From IMG/VR virus record IMGVR_UViG_3300045738_000569, positions 1-27,026 of that record: a stretch of DNA of 27,026 bases; one strand, given 5' to 3'. This DNA is from a virus. The translations under genes and the position numbers were made by a program. Shown here piece after piece: positions 5,644 through 11,714 of the stretch. The notes below the pieces were generated by a model. It saw nothing but the letters and a program-made list of their open reading frames with translations, made no database searches and was not told where the DNA came from. Each line of letters starts with the position of its first letter. Position 1 is the stretch's first letter.

Positions 5644-6180
5644 ATGAAAGGAATAATACTAACACTAACAATGGCAATGAGTGTTGTCGGCTGGGAACCA
5701 GTCGATGCACCCATTGGAAATGCTCGCGCCATAGTCGCCGCCGTTATAATAGGCGAGGCAGTTGGCGAGGGTAAGCAGGGAATGCGGTCTGTGTATGAAG
5801 TTATACACACCCGTGCTTCACATCAGGGAACAAGTTGCCTCACTGAGGTAATGAAGAAATCCCAATTCGACAGCATCAAGAAATATCGCTCCAACCCATT
5901 CGGGTTGGTAAGGAGGTGGCGCGAGAAAGAGCCGGTAAACTATGCGTGGGTGTACTATGACCTGTTAAAGGGAGTGCCAATCACGATGCTTACTGTGCAG
6001 GACAATGCGCCCAAACTAAACACAAACAGAGCTGACCACTTCTATGCCTGTAAGGGCAAGAATAAGATAGCCCCGCCATACTGGACTTACATGAAGGTGA
6101 AGCGGGGAGGCATAGAGGTAAAAGTACCCATCAAGGGTAAAGTTATTGGCAATCACAAGTTCTATAAGCTGGTTAAATGA
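5644..6180 (+). CDS. SleB-like cell-wall hydrolase (endolysin), 178 residues
   Basis: This is a peptidoglycan hydrolase of the SleB type (Hydrolase_2 family), which acts on the glycan strand. The core motif IIGEAVGEGKQGMRSVYEVIHTR (about 35-57) contains the probable catalytic Glu38. Downstream are the conserved SQFDS (73-77), ADHFYA (130-135) and GNHKFY (169-174). Residues 1-17 form a short hydrophobic segment after a Lys, consistent with a signal peptide or signal-anchor, so the enzyme may be exported by the host without a holin. GAAAGGA precedes the ATG at good spacing. It is the first gene after the long early leader, an unusual place for a lysis gene. No holin or spanin gene is recognised nearby. 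The family call is strong. Its role in lysis is inferred. Confidence 0.9.
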   Translation: MKGIILTLTMAMSVVGWEPVDAPIGNARAIVAAVIIGEAVGEGKQGMRSVYEVIHTRASHQGTSCLTEVMKKSQFDSIKKYRSNPFGLVRRWREKEPVNYAWVYYDLLKGVPITMLTVQDNAPKLNTNRADHFYACKGKNKIAPPYWTYMKVKRGGIEVKVPIKGKVIGNHKFYKLVK

Positions 6181-6191
6181 AAGGGAATACA

Positions 6192-6512
6192 ATGGAAAAA
6201 GAATATAGAGAGTTCACCGAGGCTATTGCCCGTAACCTAACTGGGGCAGTAAAGGAGCTAAATGATAGTGACCTTGAGAGCAGGGACTCTGTCGAACACG
6301 TTCCAGAAGAAGATATAGCCGTTGCTATATCTTGCTACATCTTCGCTCAATGCGAGGCTCAGGAAGATTGGTGCGTGCAGGATAAGGGCGTATTCGGCGG
6401 ATGGAATCGGGTATGTGTCAACCATCAGGGATGGTGGGCTAGTAAGTCACACTGTACCAAGGACTTCATGGAGAAGCTGGGCGAGCGTTGCCCGTGGGTT
6501 AAGACATTCTAA
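6192..6512 (+). CDS. Hypothetical Cys/Trp-rich protein, 106 residues
   Basis: This is an unrecognised soluble protein starting MEKEYREFTEAIARNLTGAV. It has an acidic N-terminal half and a C-terminal half rich in Cys and Trp (CEAQEDWCVQ, WNRVCVNHQGWW, HCTKDF, ERCPW), which might bind metal or form a compact core. I chose ATG 6192 because AAGGGA stands 7 bases upstream. An in-frame ATG at 6177 overlapping the hydrolase stop (ATGA) is possible and adds five residues. It follows the hydrolase directly, so it is probably in the same transcript. The function is not known. Confidence 0.65.
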   Translation: MEKEYREFTEAIARNLTGAVKELNDSDLESRDSVEHVPEEDIAVAISCYIFAQCEAQEDWCVQDKGVFGGWNRVCVNHQGWWASKSHCTKDFMEKLGERCPWVKTF

Positions 6513-6546
6513 CCGTAACAACGTAACAAAATGAAAGGGAATAACT

Positions 6547-6747
6547 ATGACAATGAAGCAATTCGTAACTGTAATTGACAAGAAAGTATGGGCTGAGATG
6601 GGCGTAAGTGTCCATGATCTACCTGACATAGACTTCTATGCCTACTATGATGAGGACTTGTCTGATGGCGAGGCTGACTCAATGGCTAGTGAGGTAGTCA
6701 GCGACATCAAGTATGACAATGGCTATGATCTTTGGCTAGTTGATTAA
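6547..6747 (+). CDS. Small acidic protein, 66 residues
   Basis: The protein starts MTMKQFVTVIDKKVWAEMGV and is strongly acidic (YYDEDLSDGEADS), ending in GYDLWLVD. Small acidic phage proteins are sometimes DNA mimics or host-factor inhibitors. Nothing here proves that. AAAGGGA precedes the ATG at a normal distance. It is the last gene before a roughly 300-base non-coding gap that holds a leftward promoter and three inverted repeats. Confidence 0.6.
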   Translation: MTMKQFVTVIDKKVWAEMGVSVHDLPDIDFYAYYDEDLSDGEADSMASEVVSDIKYDNGYDLWLVD

Positions 6748-6906
6748 AGGTATAATGAATCGTCAATCCAATACAGACCTCCCCTTAAACCAACCGAATC
6801 CAATCATTGGTCATTAAGGATTAGGTAAGTGGATTATCATGAGTCTTATAGAATATCGGACGCCACTGATCAGGCTGCCTGACGTATGCCTTGTTACTAA
6901 AGTCAG

Positions 6907-6934
6907 ATTATATACCCTCACAAGATTGTGTCAA
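6907..6934 (-). promoter_or_regulatory. Consensus leftward promoter inside the rightward early region
   Basis: On the minus strand, TTGACA (6934-6929) and TATAAT (6912-6907) are both perfect consensus boxes, separated by 16 bases. Transcription would start near 6900 and run against the early genes. No open frame of note follows on the minus strand, so the product would be an antisense or other small RNA. A perfect TATAAT on the plus strand at 6751-6756 lacks a -35 box. Confidence 0.6.
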
Positions 6935-6941
6935 CTCTTAT

Positions 6942-7031
6942 TTGTTCACAGGCTACCGAGGTTACACCCCGTTCGTATCTGTGAACAAGTGTCCGCGAAC
7001 ACTTAACACTAACAACTGCTGACCAGCAGTT
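6942..7031. repeat. Three tandem inverted repeats
   Basis: IR1 pairs TTGTTCACAG (6942-6951) with CTGTGAACAA (6979-6988) across 27 bases. IR2 pairs AAGTGT (6987-6992) with ACACTT (6999-7004) across 6 bases. IR3 pairs AACTGCTG (7014-7021) with CAGCAGTT (7024-7031) across 2 bases. All arms are perfect. They fill the gap between the leftward promoter at 6907-6934 and the next rightward gene, and could be protein sites or a folded RNA leader. Confidence 0.75.
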
Positions 7032-7041
7032 AAACAACATT

Positions 7042-7221
7042 ATGAACCCACAAGGCACATACCCACAAGGCGAGCGTGAGGACTTCCGAGAGTGGAAGGA
7101 ACGTGAGCTATACTACGAGGCTCAAGCCTCTAACAAACCAAGAGAAAGGAAAGACAATGAAACATATGCCAAAACACCCAAAGGGCTTCGGCCCACTAAC
7201 AGCAACGCCCCTAGAGGGTGA
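7042..7221 (+). CDS. Possible small charged protein, 59 residues
   Basis: ATG 7042 opens a frame MNPQGTYPQGEREDFREWKE that is Glu/Arg-rich and looks protein-like for its first 40 residues. It has no clear ribosome site, and its last 65 bases overlap the start of the next gene in another frame. The overlap and the weak start lower confidence. If real, it is the first gene after the three inverted repeats. No family is recognised. Confidence 0.35.
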   Translation: MNPQGTYPQGEREDFREWKERELYYEAQASNKPRERKDNETYAKTPKGLRPTNSNAPRG

Positions 7222-7516
7222 CACCATTCAAGTCGAAAGGGACGATGGATGGGACAAGGCCAAGGTGATCGATTACGTGGATCACTTGCAGTCCTTGGTC
7301 GGTAAACCTGAGCCACACGGCACAACTCAACCGTTCGTCGATGGGATTCGTAAGCACCGGGATGAGGACGGGATGTATTCGGGCATCATCGCCTATGCGT
7401 TTGGCGATGGCGTACAGGATAGCCGCATTGCGGGAGGATCACCAACCGTTGGCTACACCGTAAGCAAGACAATGCGGACACCATTCAACTCACTGATACT
7501 GGAGGAAACCGAATGA
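7157..7516 (+). CDS. Hypothetical protein, 119 residues
   Basis: The protein starts MKHMPKHPKGFGPLTATPLE, with a likely beta-rich body (GDTIQVERDDGWDKAKVIDYVDHL) and a C-terminal part GIIAYAFGDGVQDSRIAGGS. No family is recognised. I chose ATG 7157 because AAAGGAAAG lies just upstream. An in-frame GTG at 7076 would add 27 residues that overlap the previous possible gene. Its stop codon overlaps the next ATG (ATGA), which supports coupled translation in the early operon. Confidence 0.6.
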   Translation: MKHMPKHPKGFGPLTATPLEGDTIQVERDDGWDKAKVIDYVDHLQSLVGKPEPHGTTQPFVDGIRKHRDEDGMYSGIIAYAFGDGVQDSRIAGGSPTVGYTVSKTMRTPFNSLILEETE

Positions 7517-7686
7517 AGATGTTCAAGGAACTAACACAGGAACAGACGGCTGAGTTCAAGGATTGGGCGCGGCAGAACTATAAACCACTAACGGAAATCA
7601 AGGGAATATGGCATCCCGTGATACAGGCGGAGTGCGCCCTAATAAACAATGAGACATACGGAAGGGGGAAACCAGATGAAAGTTAA
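7513..7686 (+). CDS. Small conserved-style phage protein (FxxWARxNY...WHPVIQAEC), 57 residues
   Basis: The protein MKMFKELTQEQTAEFKDWAR continues with NYKPLTEIKGIWHPVIQAEC. This FxxWAR-NY-P...WHPV-x-x-EC pattern is recalled from small uncharacterised proteins in early regions of many tailed phages. It starts inside the stop codon of the preceding gene (ATGA) and runs 11 bases into the next gene. It is too short to be a domain of known function. The recognisable pattern and the tight coupling support it as a true gene. Confidence 0.65.
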   Translation: MKMFKELTQEQTAEFKDWARQNYKPLTEIKGIWHPVIQAECALINNETYGRGKPDES

Positions 7687-8332
7687 AGGATCAGCTATCT
7701 TCTATGAGAATAGCAGGATGAGGGCGGTTATCACTGGTCTGGATAGACCGTCCGATAACATCAAGACAGGCAGAATGGGTCAAACATTCATGCTCAAGAA
7801 GCAATACCCTACCCGTGACGTGAAGGGTGCTGGGTGTAAAGGGTGTCCAGTATGGGAGGAATGCTACGTCAACTGGAGCCAAGCTCCCGCTGCCGTACAT
7901 CGTACCGCTGAGGCAGACAGATATGCCTTTATGGGGGCTGAGGAGGAGGAGAGGCTATCTGACATACCCTTACGCATCGGATCGGCTGGAGAGCCAACCT
8001 CAGTCCCTTACGGGGTATGGAAGAAACTACTTAAACTATCCCCCAACTGGACAGGTTATACCCACAAGTGGAGACTGCCCAAGTTCCAGAACTTTAAGGA
8101 GTTCTGTATGGCAAGTGTACACTCAGTGGAGGAGGCGCGTGAGGCACAGGCCATGGGCTGGCGTACGTTCAGGGCTGGGGGCATAGATGAGCCAGCGGAG
8201 GGTGAGATAGAATGCCCCAACTCCACCAAGGGAATCCAATGTGCCGACTGTACCCTATGCAAAGGGTCAGCCATCAAGGCCAAATCAATCTACATCAAGG
8301 GTCACGGCCCTTGGTGGAAGAAGAAAGGATAG
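7676..8332 (+). CDS. DUF7227-like phage protein, 218 residues
   Basis: The sequence matches the style of a widespread phage family, which I recall as DUF7227: GLDRPSDNIKTGRMGQTFML (21-40), CKGCPVWEECYVNWSQAPAAV (54-74), IGSAGEPTSVPYGVW (101-115), WTGYTHKWR (125-133), CMAS (144-147) and AQAMGWRTFRAGG (157-169). A terminal Cys cluster follows (C180, C189, C192, C195). The Cys clusters suggest metal or Fe-S binding. The biochemical role is not established to my knowledge. ATG 7676 is preferred because AAGGGGGA stands just upstream. An in-frame ATG at 7649 is an alternative. Gene context is early operon. Confidence 0.75.
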   Translation: MKVKGSAIFYENSRMRAVITGLDRPSDNIKTGRMGQTFMLKKQYPTRDVKGAGCKGCPVWEECYVNWSQAPAAVHRTAEADRYAFMGAEEEERLSDIPLRIGSAGEPTSVPYGVWKKLLKLSPNWTGYTHKWRLPKFQNFKEFCMASVHSVEEAREAQAMGWRTFRAGGIDEPAEGEIECPNSTKGIQCADCTLCKGSAIKAKSIYIKGHGPWWKKKG

Positions 8333-8335
8333 ATC

Positions 8336-8536
8336 ATGGGCAGAACTAAAGATCAATACATCGATCACCTAAATGATCTTGATGAACTTAGACGGGAAGG
8401 TCGGCATAGGTACGACATAAACACTCTCGATCAGGAAGACTCCCAGAATAGGGAGATTCAGGATCGGAAACCAGACAAGAACAAACCAAAAGAAAGGGAC
8501 AGCAATGTCTTTAATGATAAGCGGAAGCAAGTCTGA
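8336..8536 (+). CDS. Small hydrophilic protein, 66 residues
   Basis: The protein MGRTKDQYIDHLNDLDELRR continues as a highly charged, probably disordered or helical chain rich in Asp, Arg, Asn and Lys. No family is recognised. AAAGGA stands six bases before the ATG, and the gene starts a few bases after the DUF7227-like gene. Its last 32 bases overlap the next gene in another frame, a common operon layout. Confidence 0.55.
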   Translation: MGRTKDQYIDHLNDLDELRREGRHRYDINTLDQEDSQNREIQDRKPDKNKPKERDSNVFNDKRKQV

Positions 8537-9350
8537 CTATGTGAGCGAGGCATACCTCGCCACTCGTGAGGCACGTAATAAAACCAACACACACGTAGCC
8601 GTGCCACACCACTGGTTCGTGGATAACATCAAGAAACCCTTGGATGACAGGAAGATTCGGTATGAGAACATACAGATAGCCCTGTCCAAGGATGAAGAAA
8701 CCATGTTCGGTACGATGGAACTACCGGAGGTGTGTGTGCCATCAGTGGACGCACAGTACCAGTTGTTCCGCCAGACCAAGCTGAGTCCCATAGACAGGCA
8801 CAGCCTGTTGGTGAGGCTCTCGAAGAAAGGCGCACTACCATCGTCACGCATCGTTCAGGTGGAGGAGGAATATCTCCGCGAGGATGAGGAGGTGTTACGG
8901 GATGAGCATTCCCGTGGGCATAACGTGTGGCGTCTGCTTCAAGCCTTCACGGAGAAGCAGAAGACAGGTGGCGGGTTCCAAGGCGCACAGTCCAGACTGG
9001 ACGCAACGGCGCAGAGAACCACTGAAGCAACGAAGCTGTTCCTCAACCACTGCGACCCTGATCCGGGCAGACCCAAGCTCAAGGAGATACTGGAGCAACC
9101 ACTCCTACTCAATGAGGAGTTCAGCTTGGCCCAATCCTACAAGTATATGCTGGGATTCAGGCACGGCAACCGACTCAATATGTGTACGGGTGTGGTGCTG
9201 GGAGTGACAGTCATGGTGTGTGACAATATGTGCTTCAGCGGAGAGATCGAGGTGAGGCGTAGGCACACCATGCACGTCAAGCGTGACCTGCCACTGATGA
9301 TTGAGAGTAGCATCGACAAGCTGCTCATGGGTGGTATAATCGCTGGGTGA
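8505..9350 (+). CDS. DUF932-like phage protein, 281 residues
   Basis: The C-terminal part HGNRLNMCTGVVLGVTVMVCDNMCFSGEIEVRRRHT (about 223-258) has the VCDN-x-x-FSG signature of a phage and plasmid family that I relate to DUF932. A well-conserved segment CVPSVDAQYQLFRQTKLSPIDRHSLLVRL lies near residues 76-104. The middle part is charged (QVEEEYLREDEEVLRDEH). The function of this group is unknown. Plasmid members are sometimes found near anti-restriction genes. AAAGGG precedes the ATG. The stop codon overlaps the next gene's GTG start. The signature is clear by eye, but the exact family name is uncertain. Confidence 0.6.
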   Translation: MSLMISGSKSDYVSEAYLATREARNKTNTHVAVPHHWFVDNIKKPLDDRKIRYENIQIALSKDEETMFGTMELPEVCVPSVDAQYQLFRQTKLSPIDRHSLLVRLSKKGALPSSRIVQVEEEYLREDEEVLRDEHSRGHNVWRLLQAFTEKQKTGGGFQGAQSRLDATAQRTTEATKLFLNHCDPDPGRPKLKEILEQPLLLNEEFSLAQSYKYMLGFRHGNRLNMCTGVVLGVTVMVCDNMCFSGEIEVRRRHTMHVKRDLPLMIESSIDKLLMGGIIAG

Positions 9351-9712
9351 CGACCCAGAGAATAACCAAGTGGGGACTTCAGGTTCTCATTGGAGAAGAA
9401 GATGGAATAGAACTTTGGGAAACAATGCCAAGGTTCAATCACTACGGTGGGGTTCGCCGCGAAGTTGGAGAGACATTCCAGCATAGCGGCGCAACCTACA
9501 CCGTTATGGAAGTAACTCCCTCCGCAGCTTTGTGTAAACAAACTGCTGCAAGAATCGTCCAATACACTACGGACGATGGAGTGGAGAAGGAACATAAGAT
9601 CAGGGGTAGCAGCACCATCCGTGTTGCTGCTTATCGTGAAAGGAATACGAAGATTGAACGAGGAGGAAGAAAACGCAAGGGACTTCTGCGAGGAACTACG
9701 CTCGCTGGTTGA
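9347..9712 (+). CDS. Hypothetical protein with GTG start, 121 residues
   Basis: Translation probably begins at GTG 9347, which overlaps the stop of the preceding gene (GTGA). The protein reads as beta-rich (WGLQVLIGEEDGIELWETMPRF, GETFQHSGATYTVMEVT) and ends in a basic tail (RGGRKRKGLLRGTTLAG). No family is recognised. The last 59 bases overlap the following gene. The coupled start and long clean frame support expression, although no strong ribosome site is visible. Confidence 0.5.
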   Translation: MTTQRITKWGLQVLIGEEDGIELWETMPRFNHYGGVRREVGETFQHSGATYTVMEVTPSAALCKQTAARIVQYTTDDGVEKEHKIRGSSTIRVAAYRERNTKIERGGRKRKGLLRGTTLAG

Positions 9713-9872
9713 CGTTCACGAGGTTCGAGGTTGTACACGAGGGCGCATGGGTCAAGCACTCATGGGCTGCGGCATGACCACCCTGAACGAATCAACAGAT
9801 GATAAGGAGAAGGTCAAGGCTATGGCTAGAGAGATGGTCAAGGCTTGGTCTGAAATCATCGACGAAGATTAG
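9654..9872 (+). CDS. Small acidic protein, likely TTG start, 72 residues
   Basis: The frame LNEEEENARDFCEELRSLVD to KAWSEIIDED has no suitable ATG near its natural beginning. TTG 9654 follows AAAGGA by nine bases and is the best start. An ATG at 9576 would add 26 residues deep inside the previous gene. The body is helical and acidic, and includes MGQALMGCGMTTLNESTDD, a pattern seen in small phage proteins of unknown role. It is the last gene before the terminator at 9901-9946, so it closes the early operon. Confidence 0.5.
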   Translation: MNEEEENARDFCEELRSLVDVHEVRGCTRGRMGQALMGCGMTTLNESTDDKEKVKAMAREMVKAWSEIIDED

Positions 9873-9900
9873 TGCGGCTTGTTAGGGCTGCACTGAACAC

Positions 9901-9946
9901 GGCGGGGTCGGGGGCTTATCCTTTCTTCTCCGGCTCCGCCCCTTTT
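9901..9946 (+). terminator. Terminator closing the first early operon
   Basis: GGCGGGGTCGG (9901-9911) pairs with CCGGCTCCGCC (9930-9940), 11 base pairs including two G-U pairs. The loop is 18 bases, and CCTTTTAATT follows. It lies 29 bases after the last stop codon and just before the third palindrome, so it insulates the regulator cassette. Confidence 0.75.
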
Positions 9947-9949
9947 AAT

Positions 9950-9969
9950 TAAGTACTGCGCAGTACTTA
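9950..9969. promoter_or_regulatory. Palindromic operator, copy 3
   Basis: The shared 18-bp core (9951-9968) with one extra matched base on each side makes a 20-bp perfect palindrome. It ends six bases before the -35 box of the promoter that drives the ribbon-helix-helix gene. That placement fits either autorepression or activation. Confidence 0.75.
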
Positions 9970-9974
9970 TATCA

Positions 9975-10003
9975 TTGACTTGTACCGCTATGGGTAGCAT
10001 ACT
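9975..10003 (+). promoter_or_regulatory. Promoter of the ribbon-helix-helix gene
   Basis: TTGACT (9975-9980; 5 of 6), a 17-base spacer and CATACT (9998-10003; 4 of 6). The predicted start point, near 10010, lies only a base or two before the ATG at 10012, so the transcript would be leaderless. Confidence 0.55.
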
Positions 10004-10011
10004 TGGTGCTT

Positions 10012-10212
10012 ATGGAGGATGAGTCATTAGAAGAGACAACCGCTGTCGTCACGAAGATCAACCCAGACACAATTAGGTCTGGTCTTCATGTCAGGATCAC
10101 CTCCCTACACCATGACAAACTATCAATGATTGTCAGGGAGACGGGGAGGTCGAGGAGGGACATAGTAGAAATGCTGATAGACATGGCTAAGGTTGGACAA
10201 TACTCAGAATAA
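10012..10212 (+). CDS. Ribbon-helix-helix (Arc/CopG-like) DNA-binding protein, likely regulator, 66 residues
   Basis: The C-terminal part has the ribbon-helix-helix layout: a strand GLHVRIT (24-30), a helix SLHHDKLSMIVRETG (31-45), and after the turn RSRRD a second helix IVEMLIDMAKV (51-61). Proteins of this fold dimerise and insert the paired strands into the DNA major groove, and they usually repress their own promoter. Residues 1-22 are an acidic extension. There is no ribosome site before ATG 10012, and the promoter places the transcript start almost at the ATG, so leaderless translation is likely. A TTG at 10003 is less plausible because it overlaps the -10 box. The gene stands alone between two terminators with the palindrome upstream. 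Confidence 0.7.
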   Translation: MEDESLEETTAVVTKINPDTIRSGLHVRITSLHHDKLSMIVRETGRSRRDIVEMLIDMAKVGQYSE

Positions 10213-10215
10213 TCT

Positions 10216-10283
10216 GGAGGGGTTGCATCGCTTTTCAAGGGCATCTACTGCCCACACCTCCTTGCGATGTGATCCCTCCTTTT
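10216..10283 (+). terminator. Terminator after the regulator gene
   Basis: GGAGGGGTTGCATCGC (10216-10231) pairs with GCGATGTGATCCCTCC (10264-10279), 16 pairs including G-U pairs, followed by TTTT. A second hairpin, GGGCA/TGCCC (10239-10253), sits in the loop. The next gene starts 17 bases later without a visible promoter, so some read-through is likely. Confidence 0.8.
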
Positions 10284-10299
10284 AATTAAAGGAATAACA

Positions 10300-10767
10300 A
10301 TGCCAAAAACCATAGCGAAGATTGAAAACAGGGAGAATGTAATCGAGGTAGAGCTACTTCCCTGTCCGTTCTGCGGGATGGACGCAGAGACAGACCACTA
10401 TGATGACAGGGGCGGCAGCTTCGGGGATGTGTTCTATATTAGATGCAAGGACGGCTGCGTAGCCCTGAACGACTCTACTCCAGAAGAGGTTTGTGATACT
10501 TGGAACACACGAGCTGACAAACTGCTGGTGAAACAAGCACATAAGTTTACGCAGAAAACAAGGATGGCATATCACTCTACCACTTTTGCCTTGGGGATGC
10601 TCACGGATGTGAAAGAGGTGGCTGACTGGATGATTGCTGTGCTTAAACCGGATAGCGATGGCGAGTACGTGGGTAATAGCTGTCCATCTCTCGAACTTAA
10701 AAGTATGTCTGATGACCTAAAAAGACTGGGGTGGGTTAGGAAGGACAAGGATGAACAGCAGGAGTAA
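10300..10767 (+). CDS. Lar-like zinc-ribbon protein, 155 residues
   Basis: The N-terminal third matches the Lar-type restriction-alleviation fold: LLPCPFCGMDAE (19-30), then CKDGC (49-53) and finally WNTRA (68-72). This is the usual CPFC...C-x(2,3)-C...WNTR arrangement of a zinc ribbon. Known Lar (from Rac prophage) eases type I restriction. Most phage members are untested. The C-terminal half (KQAHKFTQKTRMAYHSTTFA and on) is an extra helical part of unknown function. AAAGGA precedes the ATG. The end overlaps the nuclease gene by 17 bases, which begins the DNA metabolism operon. Confidence 0.8.
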   Translation: MPKTIAKIENRENVIEVELLPCPFCGMDAETDHYDDRGGSFGDVFYIRCKDGCVALNDSTPEEVCDTWNTRADKLLVKQAHKFTQKTRMAYHSTTFALGMLTDVKEVADWMIAVLKPDSDGEYVGNSCPSLELKSMSDDLKRLGWVRKDKDEQQE

Positions 10768-11071
10768 AGGCAAACGCGGTGAGCTGGAATGGCGGGATGT
10801 CATACGCTCGCACGGCTACGAGGCTCGGAGGGGACAGCAGTTCTCCGGCTCACCAGACAGCCCAGATGTGGTGACTAACCTACCCTACCACTTTGAAGTT
10901 AAGCGAGTCGAGAGACTCAACATAGACAGAGCAATGCAACAAGCAGAAGGCGAGTGCGGGGACAAGCCTCCACTGGTTGCCCATCGCAAGAACGGTGGCC
11001 CGTGGATGGTGACGATGCTCGCGCCAACCTTCTTTAACCTGATAAAAGAAAGAGAAACCAATGCCAAATAA
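10751..11071 (+). CDS. PD-(D/E)XK nuclease, Holliday junction resolvase-like, 106 residues
   Basis: The protein has a compact restriction-endonuclease-like core: KGKRGELEWRDVIRSHGYEA (6-25) with Glu11 and Glu13, SGSPDSPDVV (32-41) with the metal-binding Asp, and the FEVKRVERL strand (48-56) with the E-x-K pair Glu49-Lys51. The final PLVAHRKNGGPWMVTM resembles the last strand of archaeal-type resolvases and related phage enzymes. Such enzymes cut branched recombination or replication intermediates before packaging. It stands directly before the ERF annealing protein, which fits a role in recombination. The start ATG has AAGG upstream and overlaps the previous gene. Confidence 0.8.
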   Translation: MNSRSKGKRGELEWRDVIRSHGYEARRGQQFSGSPDSPDVVTNLPYHFEVKRVERLNIDRAMQQAEGECGDKPPLVAHRKNGGPWMVTMLAPTFFNLIKERETNAK

Positions 11072-11609
11072 AGAAAGCAGCAGTGACACACTGCCAATCG
11101 TACTGGCCAAGGCGCAGTCGGAACTAAAGAAAGCAGCCAAGTCGGCTGACAACCCCTACTTCAAGTCAAAGTATGCGGGGCTGGATGAGGTGATCGAAGC
11201 TAGTCGTAACGTACTCAACAAGCACGGCATCGCCGTGACTCAGACTGTCGAGTACTCCCCGGAAGTGATCCGAGCGGGCGAGAAGTCTGAAGACAAGTAC
11301 ACCACCCCACAGCAGACACTCCTCGTGACTACCCTGCTCTACGGGGATCAGTCCATCAGGAGCATTATCCCCTTGGACTACAAGCGTGGTGATATGCAGT
11401 CCTTCGGGTCTGCGTTGACCTATGCGAGAAGGTACGGGCTGGCTGCTATCTGCTGCCTGTCCACTGAGGACGCACTCGATGATGACGGCAACAAGGCTGT
11501 CGGTGAGGAGAATGTGGCGGCGAAGGTCAACAAGCGCAGCAACTATCGCAAGACCAAACCAGCAACACCGGAAGTCCCAGTCGCAGCGGCTGATGACTTC
11601 CTGAAATAA
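11061..11609 (+). CDS. erf: ERF-family single-strand annealing protein, 182 residues
   Basis: ERF proteins form rings on single-stranded DNA and anneal complementary strands, and in P22 they circularise the genome. The signature segments are all present: LAKAQSELKKAAKSADNPYFKSKYAGLDEV (about 15-44), HGIAVTQTVEY (55-65), QSFGSALTYARRYGLAAI (113-130) and EDALDDDGNKA (136-146). The C-terminus is a flexible basic linker ending in VAAADDFLK. The length is normal for a short ERF. It overlaps the upstream nuclease gene by 11 bases, so the two are probably co-translated. The family call is confident. Confidence 0.92.
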   Translation: MPNKESSSDTLPIVLAKAQSELKKAAKSADNPYFKSKYAGLDEVIEASRNVLNKHGIAVTQTVEYSPEVIRAGEKSEDKYTTPQQTLLVTTLLYGDQSIRSIIPLDYKRGDMQSFGSALTYARRYGLAAICCLSTEDALDDDGNKAVGEENVAAKVNKRSNYRKTKPATPEVPVAAADDFLK

Positions 11610-11615
11610 TACTTT

Positions 11616-11714
11616 GAGGGATGGGCAGCAGCGATGGCACATTGCTTACTGTGGCAGGTGGGCGTTTCACAACTTCGCTCCTGCCGCGCCTACGCCGTGA
11701 CCTGCCTGTCCCTC
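11616..11714 (+). other. Long-stem structured element (or 32-codon frame) after ERF
   Basis: GAGGGATGGGCAG (11616-11628) pairs along its whole length with CTGCCTGTCCCTC (11702-11714), 13 pairs with two G-U pairs. Inside, GGCAGG (11653-11658) pairs with CCTGCC (11680-11685). The result resembles a small folded RNA domain in the 119-base gap between ERF and the next gene. The same bases hold a 32-codon frame at 11621-11719 (MGSSDGTLLTVAGGRFTTSL) with a poorly spaced ribosome site. No T run follows the stem, so it is not a typical terminator. Confidence 0.4.

Noticed and set aside
6751-6756. Rightward promoter from a perfect TATAAT
   Set aside because: There is no -35 match at any usual spacing and no extended -10, so support is insufficient.
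7076-7156. GTG-started N-terminal extension of the 7157 gene
   Set aside because: ATG 7157 has a strong ribosome site, and the extension overlaps another frame and has no recognisable pattern.
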